From positions 31,204-95,203 of the forward strand of contig NZ_JAUSKL010000063.1 of NCBI RefSeq assembly GCF_030646925.1: a stretch of 64,000 nt of DNA, in the 5' to 3' direction. The position numbers and the translations under genes are program-made. The notes under the pieces were generated by a model. The model was not told the DNA's origin. It saw only the letters and a list, made by a program, of their open reading frames with translations, and did no database searches. The DNA is from Candidatus Binatus sp. (GTDB lineage: Bacteria > Desulfobacterota > Binatia > Binatales > Binataceae). Position 1 is the first letter of the stretch, and every line of letters starts with the position of its first letter. This document shows, piece after piece, positions 27,402-34,666 of this stretch.

Positions 27402-27602
27402 CACTCTATTGGCGCTGACCGAAACGAGTCAATAGCTGAAGTGGTGTAGGGCACGGATTCGGCCGGGACATGACGAGTCGAATCGCGAGCGTGTTCGAAT
27501 GCGGACGTCGGCGGCGATATGATGTGCAGCGCTTTCGCCGCAATGTGCACCACTTGCGCGCAGCCGATTTGGGCGTTTACACTTTCGACGCCGTCGCATC
27601 GC

Positions 27603-27679
27603 GCGCCCGTAGCTCAACTGGATAGAGCATCAGACTTCGGATCTGAGGGTTGGGGGTTCGAATCCCTCCGGGCGCGCCA
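27603..27679 (+). tRNA. tRNA-Arg (anticodon TCG)
   Basis: Full cloverleaf of 77 bases. Acceptor GCGCCCG pairs with CGGGCGC; D arm GCTC/GAGC; anticodon stem TCAGA/TCTGA with loop CTTCGGA (anticodon TCG, reading CGA); T loop TTCGAAT. The discriminator is G and the CCA is encoded (27677-27679). A -10-like TACACT lies at 27578-27583 with a poor -35. The 3' end is part of a larger hairpin described separately. Confidence 0.95.
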
Positions 27680-27702
27680 AGTCGCAACGCGCACTTGGCG
27701 CG
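27673..27702 (+). terminator. Hairpin built on the tRNA-Arg 3' end
   Basis: CGCGCCAAGT (27673-27682) pairs perfectly with ACTTGGCGCG (27693-27702) over a 10-base loop. The left arm includes the tRNA's own CCA. There is no T-tract. It may terminate the tRNA transcript or be a trace of recombination at the tRNA end. Confidence 0.5.
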
Positions 27703-27718
27703 TCAGATCGCAGCAACC

Positions 27719-27758
27719 AATTCGGCCGAAACCCACACTGGGTTTCGGACTTCCTGTG
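27719..27758 (+). repeat. Left 40-bp hairpin end of a two-gene module
   Basis: Matches the reverse complement of 29450-29489 at 37 of 40 positions. Inside it, CCGAAACCCA and TGGGTTTCGG form a perfect 10-bp stem with a 3-base loop. Confidence 0.8.
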
Positions 27759-28197
27759 ACTAAAGGATGCGCGCTCCGCGCTTTCAGTAAGCTCGAAATT
27801 GCTCCCTACTAAGTGATAATGTCCTCACAGTGATTTTGTGCCCGAGAGCTCACAACGTGTTAGTAGATCGCAACGCCGCAGCGATCCGCTTGTGCAGTCG
27901 CGCTGACGCGCGAAGGGCGTTTGGGCTTCAAAGGTCCCAGTCGATCCGAACGAGGTGCTCAAGGCGACGCGTTGCTGGAGATTTCTCTGAACGCGGCTGA
28001 GGACGAATTTGCTGATTACGAATGGATCGAGGAAGGAAAGCTTTTCCGTGAATCGCTCGTCCCCTCGAGGCTCCTAAACAAAAGAATTCTGCGCGTGCAG
28101 ATCGTCGAGCGGTACGGTACAACTGCTTGAACCGGTGAACAGATTCAGGCAGGAGCGGCAGAGAACGAGTGAACGGTGTGCGAAGGGAATTGAGAGG
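27759..28197. other. Left flank of the module, no clear gene
   Basis: About 440 bases. Just inside the end repeat, GATGCGCGCTCCGCGCT is matched in reverse complement near the right end (about 29378-29400), extending the inverted similarity. A 69-codon frame with a TTG start (27921-28130) looks partly protein-like (DEFADYEWIEEGKLFRESL) but has no ribosome-binding site or known family, so it is not called as a gene. Confidence 0.45.
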
Positions 28198-28425
28198 ATG
28201 GACTACAAACTTGAGCACAAATGCGACCGTATCAGGGCTCCACAAGGATGGACCGCCGTGTACACGCTTAGCCACATGAAAGACGGCACATGGCACGTCC
28301 ACAAGTTCGCTAACGATGAACCGACGCGCGTTTTCGCAACCGAACAGCAGGCAAAAGAGCGCAATTGGGAATTGGCGAAGGCTTGGCTCGTAGCGGAAGA
28401 CCCGGATGGGCAAATTTTCGAGTAA
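28198..28425 (+). CDS. Small hypothetical protein (75 aa)
   Basis: Family not recognised. The ATG at 28198 is preceded by GAGAGG; a further upstream in-frame ATG at 28135 has no such site. The product is soluble, with strand-like segments WTAVYTLSHM, GTWHVHKF and TRVFAT, then a helix EQQAKERNWELAKAWLVAED. The alternating aromatic/charged pattern suggests a small single-domain protein. It is lower in GC than the surrounding genes and lies inside the module bounded by hairpin repeats, 52 bases before the next gene, with which it probably forms an operon. Confidence 0.6.
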   Translation: MDYKLEHKCDRIRAPQGWTAVYTLSHMKDGTWHVHKFANDEPTRVFATEQQAKERNWELAKAWLVAEDPDGQIFE

Positions 28426-28477
28426 CCTTACAGCACGTTAACTCGCGGAAAACTGCGAGCCAAAAGCAGCAGGCCAC

Positions 28478-29308
28478 ATGTCCGATTCGATCGCTGAACC
28501 TAAAATTCCATTGCTATCTTCAATTGAGGACTTTCTGTTCGGGGCACCCCTGTACGCGGAGTATGATTTCGCCTCTGTCGCAACGGAGAGCGGCAGCATG
28601 GCTTTCGACATGTTCGTTCAGCCTCTTGTCGTGGATGGGTACTGCCCTCACTGCCACAAGGTTGCCACTTTTAGTCGCACAGCAGGAACTATACAAATTG
28701 GCGACCTTGAACATGCGGTTAAAAATGCTGAAGCCGTGGGTTTCGAAATTACATGTGCTCGTGACCAGAACCATACAGTCCTTTTTATACTTAGGATCAA
28801 GAAGCCGCTAATTCAAAAAATCGGACAGTATCCCTCGCTCGCAGATATAGCCAACGACGAAAGCCGCACATATCGACAAGTTCTTAAGTCAGAGGACGGC
28901 GCAGAACTTCATCGAGCAATCGGCTTGGCCGCTCACGGCGTTGGTGTCGGCTCTTTCGTGTATTTGCGGCGTGTATTCGAAAGGCTGATCGCGGGGCGGT
29001 TCGAAGAGTTCAAGGTGCAAGAAGGCTGGAGCGACGCTGATTTTGTTGGCAAGCGCATGGAAGAGAAAATCGAGTTTCTCAAGCACCACCTACCGGATTT
29101 CCTTGTTCGCAACAGAAAAGTATATGCGATCTTATCGAAAGGTATGCACGAGCTTGAGGAAACTGAATGCCTCAACGCCTTTGAGATGCTGAAGCACGCG
29201 ATCTTCTATATTCTCGATGAGGATAAGCATAAGCGTGAGATGCTAGAGCGTCGGCAAAGAGCAGAAAAGGCAATTAGTACCTTTCCGGCACAGAAGGGCT
29301 CGAAATAA
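28478..29308 (+). CDS. Hypothetical protein with CxxC-type zinc site and helical C-terminus
   Basis: 276 residues, no named family recognised. The N-terminal half has a probable metal site (YCPHCHK, about residues 56-62; a later Cys in FEITCARDQNH, about 91-101). From about residue 120 the protein is helical, with YPSLADIAND, ELHRAIGLAAHGVGVGSFVYLRRVFERLI (a Gly-rich turn between helices) and a long basic C-terminal helix (KHKREMLERRQRAEK). The GLAAHGVGVGSFVYLRR segment looks strongly conserved in style and is the best handle for a homology search. The codon use is AT-richer than in the flanking chromosome. Second gene of the hairpin-bounded module. The helical half resembles DUF4145-type accessory proteins, but that is only an impression. 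Confidence 0.65.
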   Translation: MSDSIAEPKIPLLSSIEDFLFGAPLYAEYDFASVATESGSMAFDMFVQPLVVDGYCPHCHKVATFSRTAGTIQIGDLEHAVKNAEAVGFEITCARDQNHTVLFILRIKKPLIQKIGQYPSLADIANDESRTYRQVLKSEDGAELHRAIGLAAHGVGVGSFVYLRRVFERLIAGRFEEFKVQEGWSDADFVGKRMEEKIEFLKHHLPDFLVRNRKVYAILSKGMHELEETECLNAFEMLKHAIFYILDEDKHKREMLERRQRAEKAISTFPAQKGSK

Positions 29309-29635
29309 TTCGGCCAACGCTGCAGCGTCGCGGGGCCGACGCGAGACCGCATCGCTCACTCGTTTTTCTGAACCCTTACTAACAGCGCGGAGCGCGCATC
29401 TTCTTCTATAGCGATTCGGCCCTGCGGCCCGAAGTCCGCTTCGCGTTGCCACAGGAAGTCTGAAACCCAGGGTGGGTTTCAGCCGAATTTTGTTTCCTGC
29501 TGAGCGCCGGCGTGAGGGGTCGCGGATTCGCGCGGGTGAGATTGCGATAGCATTCAGAATGCACTATGCATTGCCGAGGTCTGGCCGGTCTCAGCCGTCG
29601 CGACGGATCGACGGCGAGCGCGCCGGGCGCTTGCG
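29309..29635. other. Right flank of the module
   Basis: About 330 bases with the right hairpin end (29450-29489), an inner block AGCGCGGAGCGCGCATC (about 29379-29395) that mirrors the left flank, and GC-rich palindromic fragments (GGCCCTGCGGCCC near 29418). No gene is seen. Confidence 0.5.
29450..29489 (+). repeat. Right 40-bp hairpin end of a two-gene module
   Basis: Inverted partner of 27719-27758. Its own stem is CTGAAACCCA/TGGGTTTCAG with a 3-base loop. Compared with the left end, two of the three differences swap one base pair for another and keep the stem intact. Confidence 0.8.
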
Positions 29636-30562
29636 ATGAAGCGTCACAAGAACCGCAGATTCCCCGATTTTCTCGCGGTCGGTCCGCCGCGCACCGCGAC
29701 CACGTGGCTTCATCGCGCGCTCATCGGACGCGTTGGATTGCCCGCGCACGTTAAGGAAACCAACTTCTTCGACGTTTGTTACGATCGCGGTATCGATTGG
29801 TACCTCGACCATTTCCGCGATTGCCCGCCTGACCTGCCGATGGGCGAGATTAGCTGCTACTTCGGCTCCGCGCCGGCCCGCCAGCGCATCCAGCATCACA
29901 TCCCCGAGTGCAAGATCATCATCACGCTGCGCGACCCCGTCCAGCGCGCCTATTCGGCCTACAAGCTGATGCGATGCCGCGCCTACACCAGGGCCGGCTT
30001 CGAAGATTTTCTCGAGCAGCGGCCGCACGTGATCAGGGGTTCGAAATACGCCTTTCATCTGTCGGACTGGATCGCGCGCTTCGGCCGCGACCGCGTGTTC
30101 GTCAGCTTCTACGAAGAGTTGAAGGATGAGCAGGCCTACTTCGACCGGGTGTGCGCCTTTATCGGTATCGAGTCGCATCCTTTGTCGGAAGTGAAGGGCC
30201 TCCGCAATTCGCGGAACTCCTTTGCGTGCGCGCCGCGCAGCCATAAGCTCGCACAGAATGCACGCCACTTCAGGATCGGGCTAAAGCGCCGCGGCTTTTA
30301 TCGCACGATGAATCTGCTCGAACGAATCGGCGTATGGGATTATTGCTTTGGCCGCGGCGATCCGTTTGCCGGACTTAGCCTCGAGCAAGATGCGCGGGTG
30401 CGCCGGCGTTTCATCCGTGAGGTCGAGGCGGTCGAGGACCTGCTACAAATGGATCTGTCCGACTGGAAGGATTCGCCGCGTGATCGCGATCAATCGGCAG
30501 CTGGCTCGCCCGACGCGTCAACCGACCGGATTCAAAGCCTCGAACTACTCTCGCGCTCCTAA
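29636..30562 (+). CDS. PAPS-dependent sulfotransferase
   Basis: 308 residues. The 5'-phosphosulfate loop is VGPPRTATTWLHRAL (about 14-28) with Thr-Thr-Trp where many members have Gly-Thr-T/S. The 3'-phosphate motif is ITLRDPVQRAYSAYK (about 99-113), and ETNFFD (about 40-45) is typical of heparan-type NST enzymes. The family transfers sulfate from PAPS to hydroxyl or amino groups of glycans or small molecules. It lacks a signal peptide, so it would act in the cytosol on lipid-linked or soluble acceptors. It lies between the low-GC module and the exopolysaccharide locus, 17 bases before a hydrolase gene, and could contribute to sulfation of that polymer. Confidence 0.87.
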   Translation: MKRHKNRRFPDFLAVGPPRTATTWLHRALIGRVGLPAHVKETNFFDVCYDRGIDWYLDHFRDCPPDLPMGEISCYFGSAPARQRIQHHIPECKIIITLRDPVQRAYSAYKLMRCRAYTRAGFEDFLEQRPHVIRGSKYAFHLSDWIARFGRDRVFVSFYEELKDEQAYFDRVCAFIGIESHPLSEVKGLRNSRNSFACAPRSHKLAQNARHFRIGLKRRGFYRTMNLLERIGVWDYCFGRGDPFAGLSLEQDARVRRRFIREVEAVEDLLQMDLSDWKDSPRDRDQSAAGSPDASTDRIQSLELLSRS

Positions 30563-30579
30563 GGAAAGGAGGTCGGCCG

Positions 30580-31407
30580 ATGGACGCAAGGTTGAAAGTA
30601 ACTGGCGGATTCGCGCCTTCCGGCGACGGCCAGATCTACTTTGAAACCGCGGGAAGGGGCCCGGCGCTGATCTTTGTCCATGCCGGAGTTAGCGATCGCC
30701 GGATGTGGGATCCGCAGTTCGAAGCCTTTGCCGCCGAATACCAGGTTATCCGCTTGGATCTGCGCGGCTTCGGAAAGTCCAGGATGACGCAAGGTCCCTA
30801 CGCGAATCGCGATGATCTCGCGAGCGTGCTCGACGCGATCGGCGTTACCAGTGCGGTGCTGGTCGGATGCTCGATGGGCGGTGCGACGGCGATCGATTTC
30901 ACGCTGGAGCATCCTGAGACGGTAAGCGCCCTGGTGCTGGTCGGCGCCGGTGTTAGTGGATGGAAAGACTGGTCGCCGCAAACCTTCAATCATTTCGGCC
31001 AAATGATGCGGTTGATCCAGCAAGGCGATTCGGCTTCTGCGCGCGATCTTGAGGCTCGATACTGGATCGACGGTCCGAGCCGCGACGCCGCCAAGGTCGA
31101 TTCGGCCTATCGCGCCCGCGCCGCGGAACTTCATCGTGAAAATTTCTCGGTCGAGCGCTTTTCGCATCAGGAGCAGGAGCTTTCACCGCCGGCTATAGGA
31201 CGTCTCGGGGAAATCAAATGTCCTGCAACTGTGATCATAGGGGACTCCGACGCCGACGATATCCGCGCCCTTGGCGCGCGGCTCGCGACCGAGATCGCAG
31301 GAGCGCGCCTCGTAACGATCGAGAACGGGGCTCACCTGCCCAATCTCGAGCATCCCGATCGATTCAATCGGATTCTGCGCGAGTTCTTAGCTCGGCTGGC
31401 GAATTAG
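30580..31407 (+). CDS. Alpha/beta hydrolase
   Basis: 275 residues of the alpha/beta-hydrolase fold. The oxyanion region is LIFVHAGVSDRRMWDPQF (about 28-45), the strand and turn VIRLDLRGFGKS (about 56-67), the nucleophile elbow GCSMGGA (Ser near residue 99), and the late His in GAHLPNLEHPDRF (about 249-261). The acid residue is probably in IIGDSDADD (about 220-228). The start has an ideal AAAGGAGGT site (30565-30573) six bases before the ATG, stronger than any other seen here. It is the second gene of a pair with the sulfotransferase. Substrate unknown; esterase or lactonase activity is likely. Confidence 0.9.
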   Translation: MDARLKVTGGFAPSGDGQIYFETAGRGPALIFVHAGVSDRRMWDPQFEAFAAEYQVIRLDLRGFGKSRMTQGPYANRDDLASVLDAIGVTSAVLVGCSMGGATAIDFTLEHPETVSALVLVGAGVSGWKDWSPQTFNHFGQMMRLIQQGDSASARDLEARYWIDGPSRDAAKVDSAYRARAAELHRENFSVERFSHQEQELSPPAIGRLGEIKCPATVIIGDSDADDIRALGARLATEIAGARLVTIENGAHLPNLEHPDRFNRILREFLARLAN

Positions 31408-31441
31408 CTAACTATTGAGAGCCCTTACTTCAAGACCCGTT

Positions 31442-33190
31442 TCATTGCTGAACCGATGGTCGCGAAGGTTTGAAGGAAGCATGCAAGCTGTTGCCGCCTG
31501 AGCGCCACGCCATTGTACGCTCCAGATCAGCAAGGCGCTCATCGAAGCTGGCTCGCGTGCGTTCGTTGCCAGCCTTCAGCTCCACGATCTGCGCTTTCAG
31601 GCTGGTCAGCTCCGCGGCCTGCCGTTCGTTGATCTTCCTTTGATCGATAACAACTGTGCGCTGCTTCTGGACTTCGTTCAAGAGCATCGGAGCGAGCATC
31701 GAGTAGCGTACTGATTCGACGGTTCCTTTTTCGTCGCGAACCACCAGCTCCGGATAGACCTGGTTGACCTCTTCTGCTACCAGGCCATACTGCTTTGCGC
31801 CGTCACGATCGCCCTTATAAACGAAGGTGACAGGCCGCAGCTTCATCAAGGCGTCAGTTGCATCGCCCATCTCATGGATGTCGCGCTTGTAGCGCGCCGA
31901 TGAGACCACCACGCCGAGTTTGCCGCTGCCGTTCACCACTACGTCGCTGCCAGTCACCGCGGTGCCCGCGATCCCCGCTATAAAAGTCTGCGTCTGCGTG
32001 CCTTGTTTGCCTATTCGGATGATCCCGGTATCGCCAGCCACACCGAGATTGGCGATATCTATGTTGTTATTGCCAGTGGTCAGGTTGAAACCCGCCTGAA
32101 AACCAAACCCAGTATTGGTTTGACCGGTGGTGTTATGAAACAGTGCCTGAACTCCGAATCCTTGGTTGAAGCTGCCGCTCGTATTGTTGAATAAAGTTTG
32201 CACTCCCTCGGCCGTATTTTGCTTGCCCGTGCTATTGTTCACCAAGGCGTTCGCGCCGGTCGCGCTGTTGCTGTTTCCCGTCTTGTTGCTGAAAAGTGCG
32301 TTGGCCCCGACCGCTACGTTATTGACGCCGGTCGTGTTTCCGAACATTGACGAGATTCCCACAGCAGTGTTGCCGGAGGCAGTTGTTGTACTCTGAAGCG
32401 CGCTCACCCCGACCGCGGTGTTCGCTCCTCCCGTGGTATTGACGTTCATCGCAAATCCACCGAGCGCCGTGTTATTGGTGCCTGTGGTGTTCTTCTGCAG
32501 CGCTATAATTCCGACCGCGGTGTTGTTTGAACCGGATGTGTTCTCCTGAAGTGTGTCAGAACCAAGCGCGGTATTGTTACTGGCAGTGTTGTGAAAGAGC
32601 GCGCCGGTTCCCACTGCGACGTTAAAGCCGCTGCTCACGTTGCTGAACAGCGCGGAATCGCCGAGAGCGGTATTGAAGCTGCCGGTTGTATTGCTCAGCA
32701 GCGTCCTGAAGCCCATCCCGGTGTTCTTGAACCCGGTGGTGTTGCTGGTCAGCGAGTTGAAGCCGAATGCGCTGCCGGCGCTTCCGGTCGTGTTGGCGAA
32801 GAGCGCATGGACGCCGAATGCGCTGCTAAAGTCGCCATCGTTGAGATCGAGCGCGCCTACGCCGAACGCCGCGTTGTTGCTACCCTTGATGTTATTGAAC
32901 ATCGCGCCGAACCCCATCGCGGTGTTACTTGAGCCGGTCTGATTCTTGATCAATGCGTCGGCGCCGAAGGCGCTGTTGGCCCCGCCGGTGGTATTAGATC
33001 CGAGTGCGCTATCTCCGAATGCCGTGCTGTTGGCGCCGGTGGTGTTCACCGACAATGCGGCGCTGCCGCCCGCAGTATTACCCATGTCGCTGGTGTCGTT
33101 GTTTGGCGGCGGCCCTGCCCAGCTCGATGCTGCGGTGAGCGGAAGAACCAGGGCGACGACGGCTACAGCAATCAGGCAAGTTCTGTTCAT
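31442..33190 (-). CDS. Secreted repeat protein with C-terminal S74 auto-processing domain
   Basis: 582 residues. A signal peptide (1-26, ending SSWA) is followed by about 15 tandem units of roughly 21-24 residues with the pattern NTTGxxNTAxGxxAL (about 35-390). These resemble trimeric-autotransporter head or related beta-roll repeats. A short strand-rich linker (TGIIRIGKQGTQTQTFIAGI) leads to the peptidase S74 domain (about 430-510: SSARYKRDIHEM with the Ser and Lys of the catalytic dyad, then YGLVAEEVNQVYPELV). A C-terminal coiled coil of about 55 residues ends the protein. No membrane anchor is present. S74 domains fold as trimeric chaperones and release themselves by self-cleavage, so the product is probably a secreted trimeric fibre. 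It converges on the hydrolase gene. Confidence 0.82.
   Translation of the reverse strand: MNRTCLIAVAVVALVLPLTAASSWAGPPPNNDTSDMGNTAGGSAALSVNTTGANSTAFGDSALGSNTTGGANSAFGADALIKNQTGSSNTAMGFGAMFNNIKGSNNAAFGVGALDLNDGDFSSAFGVHALFANTTGSAGSAFGFNSLTSNTTGFKNTGMGFRTLLSNTTGSFNTALGDSALFSNVSSGFNVAVGTGALFHNTASNNTALGSDTLQENTSGSNNTAVGIIALQKNTTGTNNTALGGFAMNVNTTGGANTAVGVSALQSTTTASGNTAVGISSMFGNTTGVNNVAVGANALFSNKTGNSNSATGANALVNNSTGKQNTAEGVQTLFNNTSGSFNQGFGVQALFHNTTGQTNTGFGFQAGFNLTTGNNNIDIANLGVAGDTGIIRIGKQGTQTQTFIAGIAGTAVTGSDVVVNGSGKLGVVVSSARYKRDIHEMGDATDALMKLRPVTFVYKGDRDGAKQYGLVAEEVNQVYPELVVRDEKGTVESVRYSMLAPMLLNEVQKQRTVVIDQRKINERQAAELTSLKAQIVELKAGNERTRASFDERLADLERTMAWRSGGNSLHASFKPSRPSVQQ
32040..33100 (-). repeat. 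Tandem coding repeats in the S74 protein
   Basis: The DNA encodes about 15 degenerate copies of a unit centred on AACACCACCGG-type codons, giving peptide NTTG(S/A)xN. Units differ at third positions, so the array is old and under protein-level selection rather than freshly duplicated. Confidence 0.65.
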
Positions 33191-33340
33191 GGGCTCCTCC
33201 CAATGGTCGAAGAATTTTTTGCGAAATTATCATTCCCGAATTTTGATACAAACTCGCACGCCTATCAGGCAAGTTGCAAACTCCGCTGGTTGCGGGACCG
33301 CCAACAGCGTAATCTCTCCCCGCGATTTTCGGCGCCTTTG

Positions 33341-34252
33341 ATGACTCCATCTTTCACAGTCGTGATCTGCACCAGGGACCGTCCCCTGGAGCTCGAACGA
33401 TGCCTCAACGCTGTTCGCCTGCTCGATTATCCCGAATTCGAAATCCTGGTCGTCGATAACGCCCCGACCGGCGACGACGCCCGCGATCTCGCGACGCGCT
33501 TCGATGCCCGCTACGTGGTTGAACCCGTCGTTGGTCTCAGCCGCGCACGCAATCGCGGGGCACTCGAATCGCGCACCGAGTTGATCGCATACATCGACGA
33601 CGACGCAATTCCGGAGAAAAACTGGCTTTCCGTGCTGGCGAACGAGTTTAGGGATCCGCTGGTGATGGCCACCACGGGTCGCATCGTCCCGACCAGGGTT
33701 GAAACTGAGGCCGAGCGGTTCTGCCACCGGATGGGCCTAACGGACTACGGCGAGCGACGCCGGGTAATCGATCGCAGCATCCCGCAATGGTTCGAGATGC
33801 TTATGTTTGGCGGAATCGGGATGGGCGCGAACATGGCGTTCAGGCGGAGCGCATTCGAATCCTGGCCCGGCTTCGATCTTCGCCTCGGCCGCGGCGCGCC
33901 GCTTTATGCCGGCGAAGAGGAGCACGCTTTTTTGGCGCTGGTGGACCGCGGGTATCGAGTCGTTTACGCTCCCGAAGCAATCGTTGCTCATCCATACCCG
34001 AGTTCGATGGAGGAGGTGCGCTCGCGATGGATGCGTACGCGCGCCTCGCAGATGGCATTTCTGACCCTGATCGCGGTCGAGCAGCCCCGTCACATTTTCG
34101 ATATCGCTCGATACGCAATCAGCCGCCTGCGCCGCGAGCCTCGCGATTGGCGGACTTCTTCGACCGCACCCAAAGTGGGAATTCCCCGCTTGCGCGAATT
34201 GATGGCGTCAGTATCGGGGTTTTTTCTCTATGCGCGAACCCGATTTCCCTAG
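33341..34252 (+). CDS. Family 2 glycosyltransferase
   Basis: 303 residues with a GT-A fold. Opening strand FTVVICTRDRPLELERCL (about 5-22), sugar-nucleotide region ILVVDNAPTGDD (about 36-47), the metal-binding Asp cluster IAYIDDDAIPE (about 83-93), and the acceptor/catalytic part with GAPLYAGEEEHAFLALVDRGYRV (GEEEHAF near 190). The ATG at 33341 is chosen because the signature strand follows at once; the frame opens further upstream but has no similarity there. The C-terminus carries a short hydrophobic segment, perhaps membrane-associating. It is the first gene of the exopolysaccharide locus, divergent from the S74 gene. Confidence 0.88.
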   Translation: MTPSFTVVICTRDRPLELERCLNAVRLLDYPEFEILVVDNAPTGDDARDLATRFDARYVVEPVVGLSRARNRGALESRTELIAYIDDDAIPEKNWLSVLANEFRDPLVMATTGRIVPTRVETEAERFCHRMGLTDYGERRRVIDRSIPQWFEMLMFGGIGMGANMAFRRSAFESWPGFDLRLGRGAPLYAGEEEHAFLALVDRGYRVVYAPEAIVAHPYPSSMEEVRSRWMRTRASQMAFLTLIAVEQPRHIFDIARYAISRLRREPRDWRTSSTAPKVGIPRLRELMASVSGFFLYARTRFP

Positions 34253-34666
34253 GGGGGCGGAGCGTCCTAACAGTTAAGCGCGAATAAGCACTTTAAAAAT
34301 AAAATGAAATCGCGTACGATATCGTAATCACTCTATATGATTATTAGAACTATAATTGCGCTGAAGCAGTCATGCTTGCATCCAATTTGATGGTATTGCG
34401 ACTGATCGGATGTTAGCTTAGGCTTGCCTTCGCATTTTAATCCCAATAAATTCCGTTTGGCGCGGCGAACCGAATTGGAGAGACCGCAAACGCGATGGCA
34501 ATTGCCAAATGAATACGACGACGCTCGAACCGCGAGGATGTGACGATGGCAATGCGCCGTGCGGTCTCGCCCTCGTCTGACAATCAACCTGAGTCTTACC
34601 TCCTGCCGCCAACGCTCGACCTGATGCTCGCGGGGGCGGCGGGTCAGTTTCGGTTTTGTGGGCGGA
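34253..34666. other. AT-rich intergenic region
   Basis: About 410 bases. 34285-34370 is strikingly AT-rich for this chromosome and includes a perfect -10-like TATAAT (34351-34356), without a convincing -35 at the correct distance. It may carry the main promoter of the downstream genes. No gene seen. Confidence 0.45.

Noticed and set aside
27719..29489. Integron cassette with attC site
   Set aside because: I looked for the GTTRRRY core at the expected recombination points and did not find it; the ends are hairpins with 3-base loops, unlike attC.
32040..33100. CRISPR-like periodic sequence
   Set aside because: The periodicity comes from coding repeats without identical repeats or unique spacers of uniform length, and lies inside a well-defined protein.
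31442..33190. Prophage remnant suggested by the S74 domain
   Set aside because: No capsid, tail, portal, terminase or integrase gene lies nearby, and the protein has a signal peptide.
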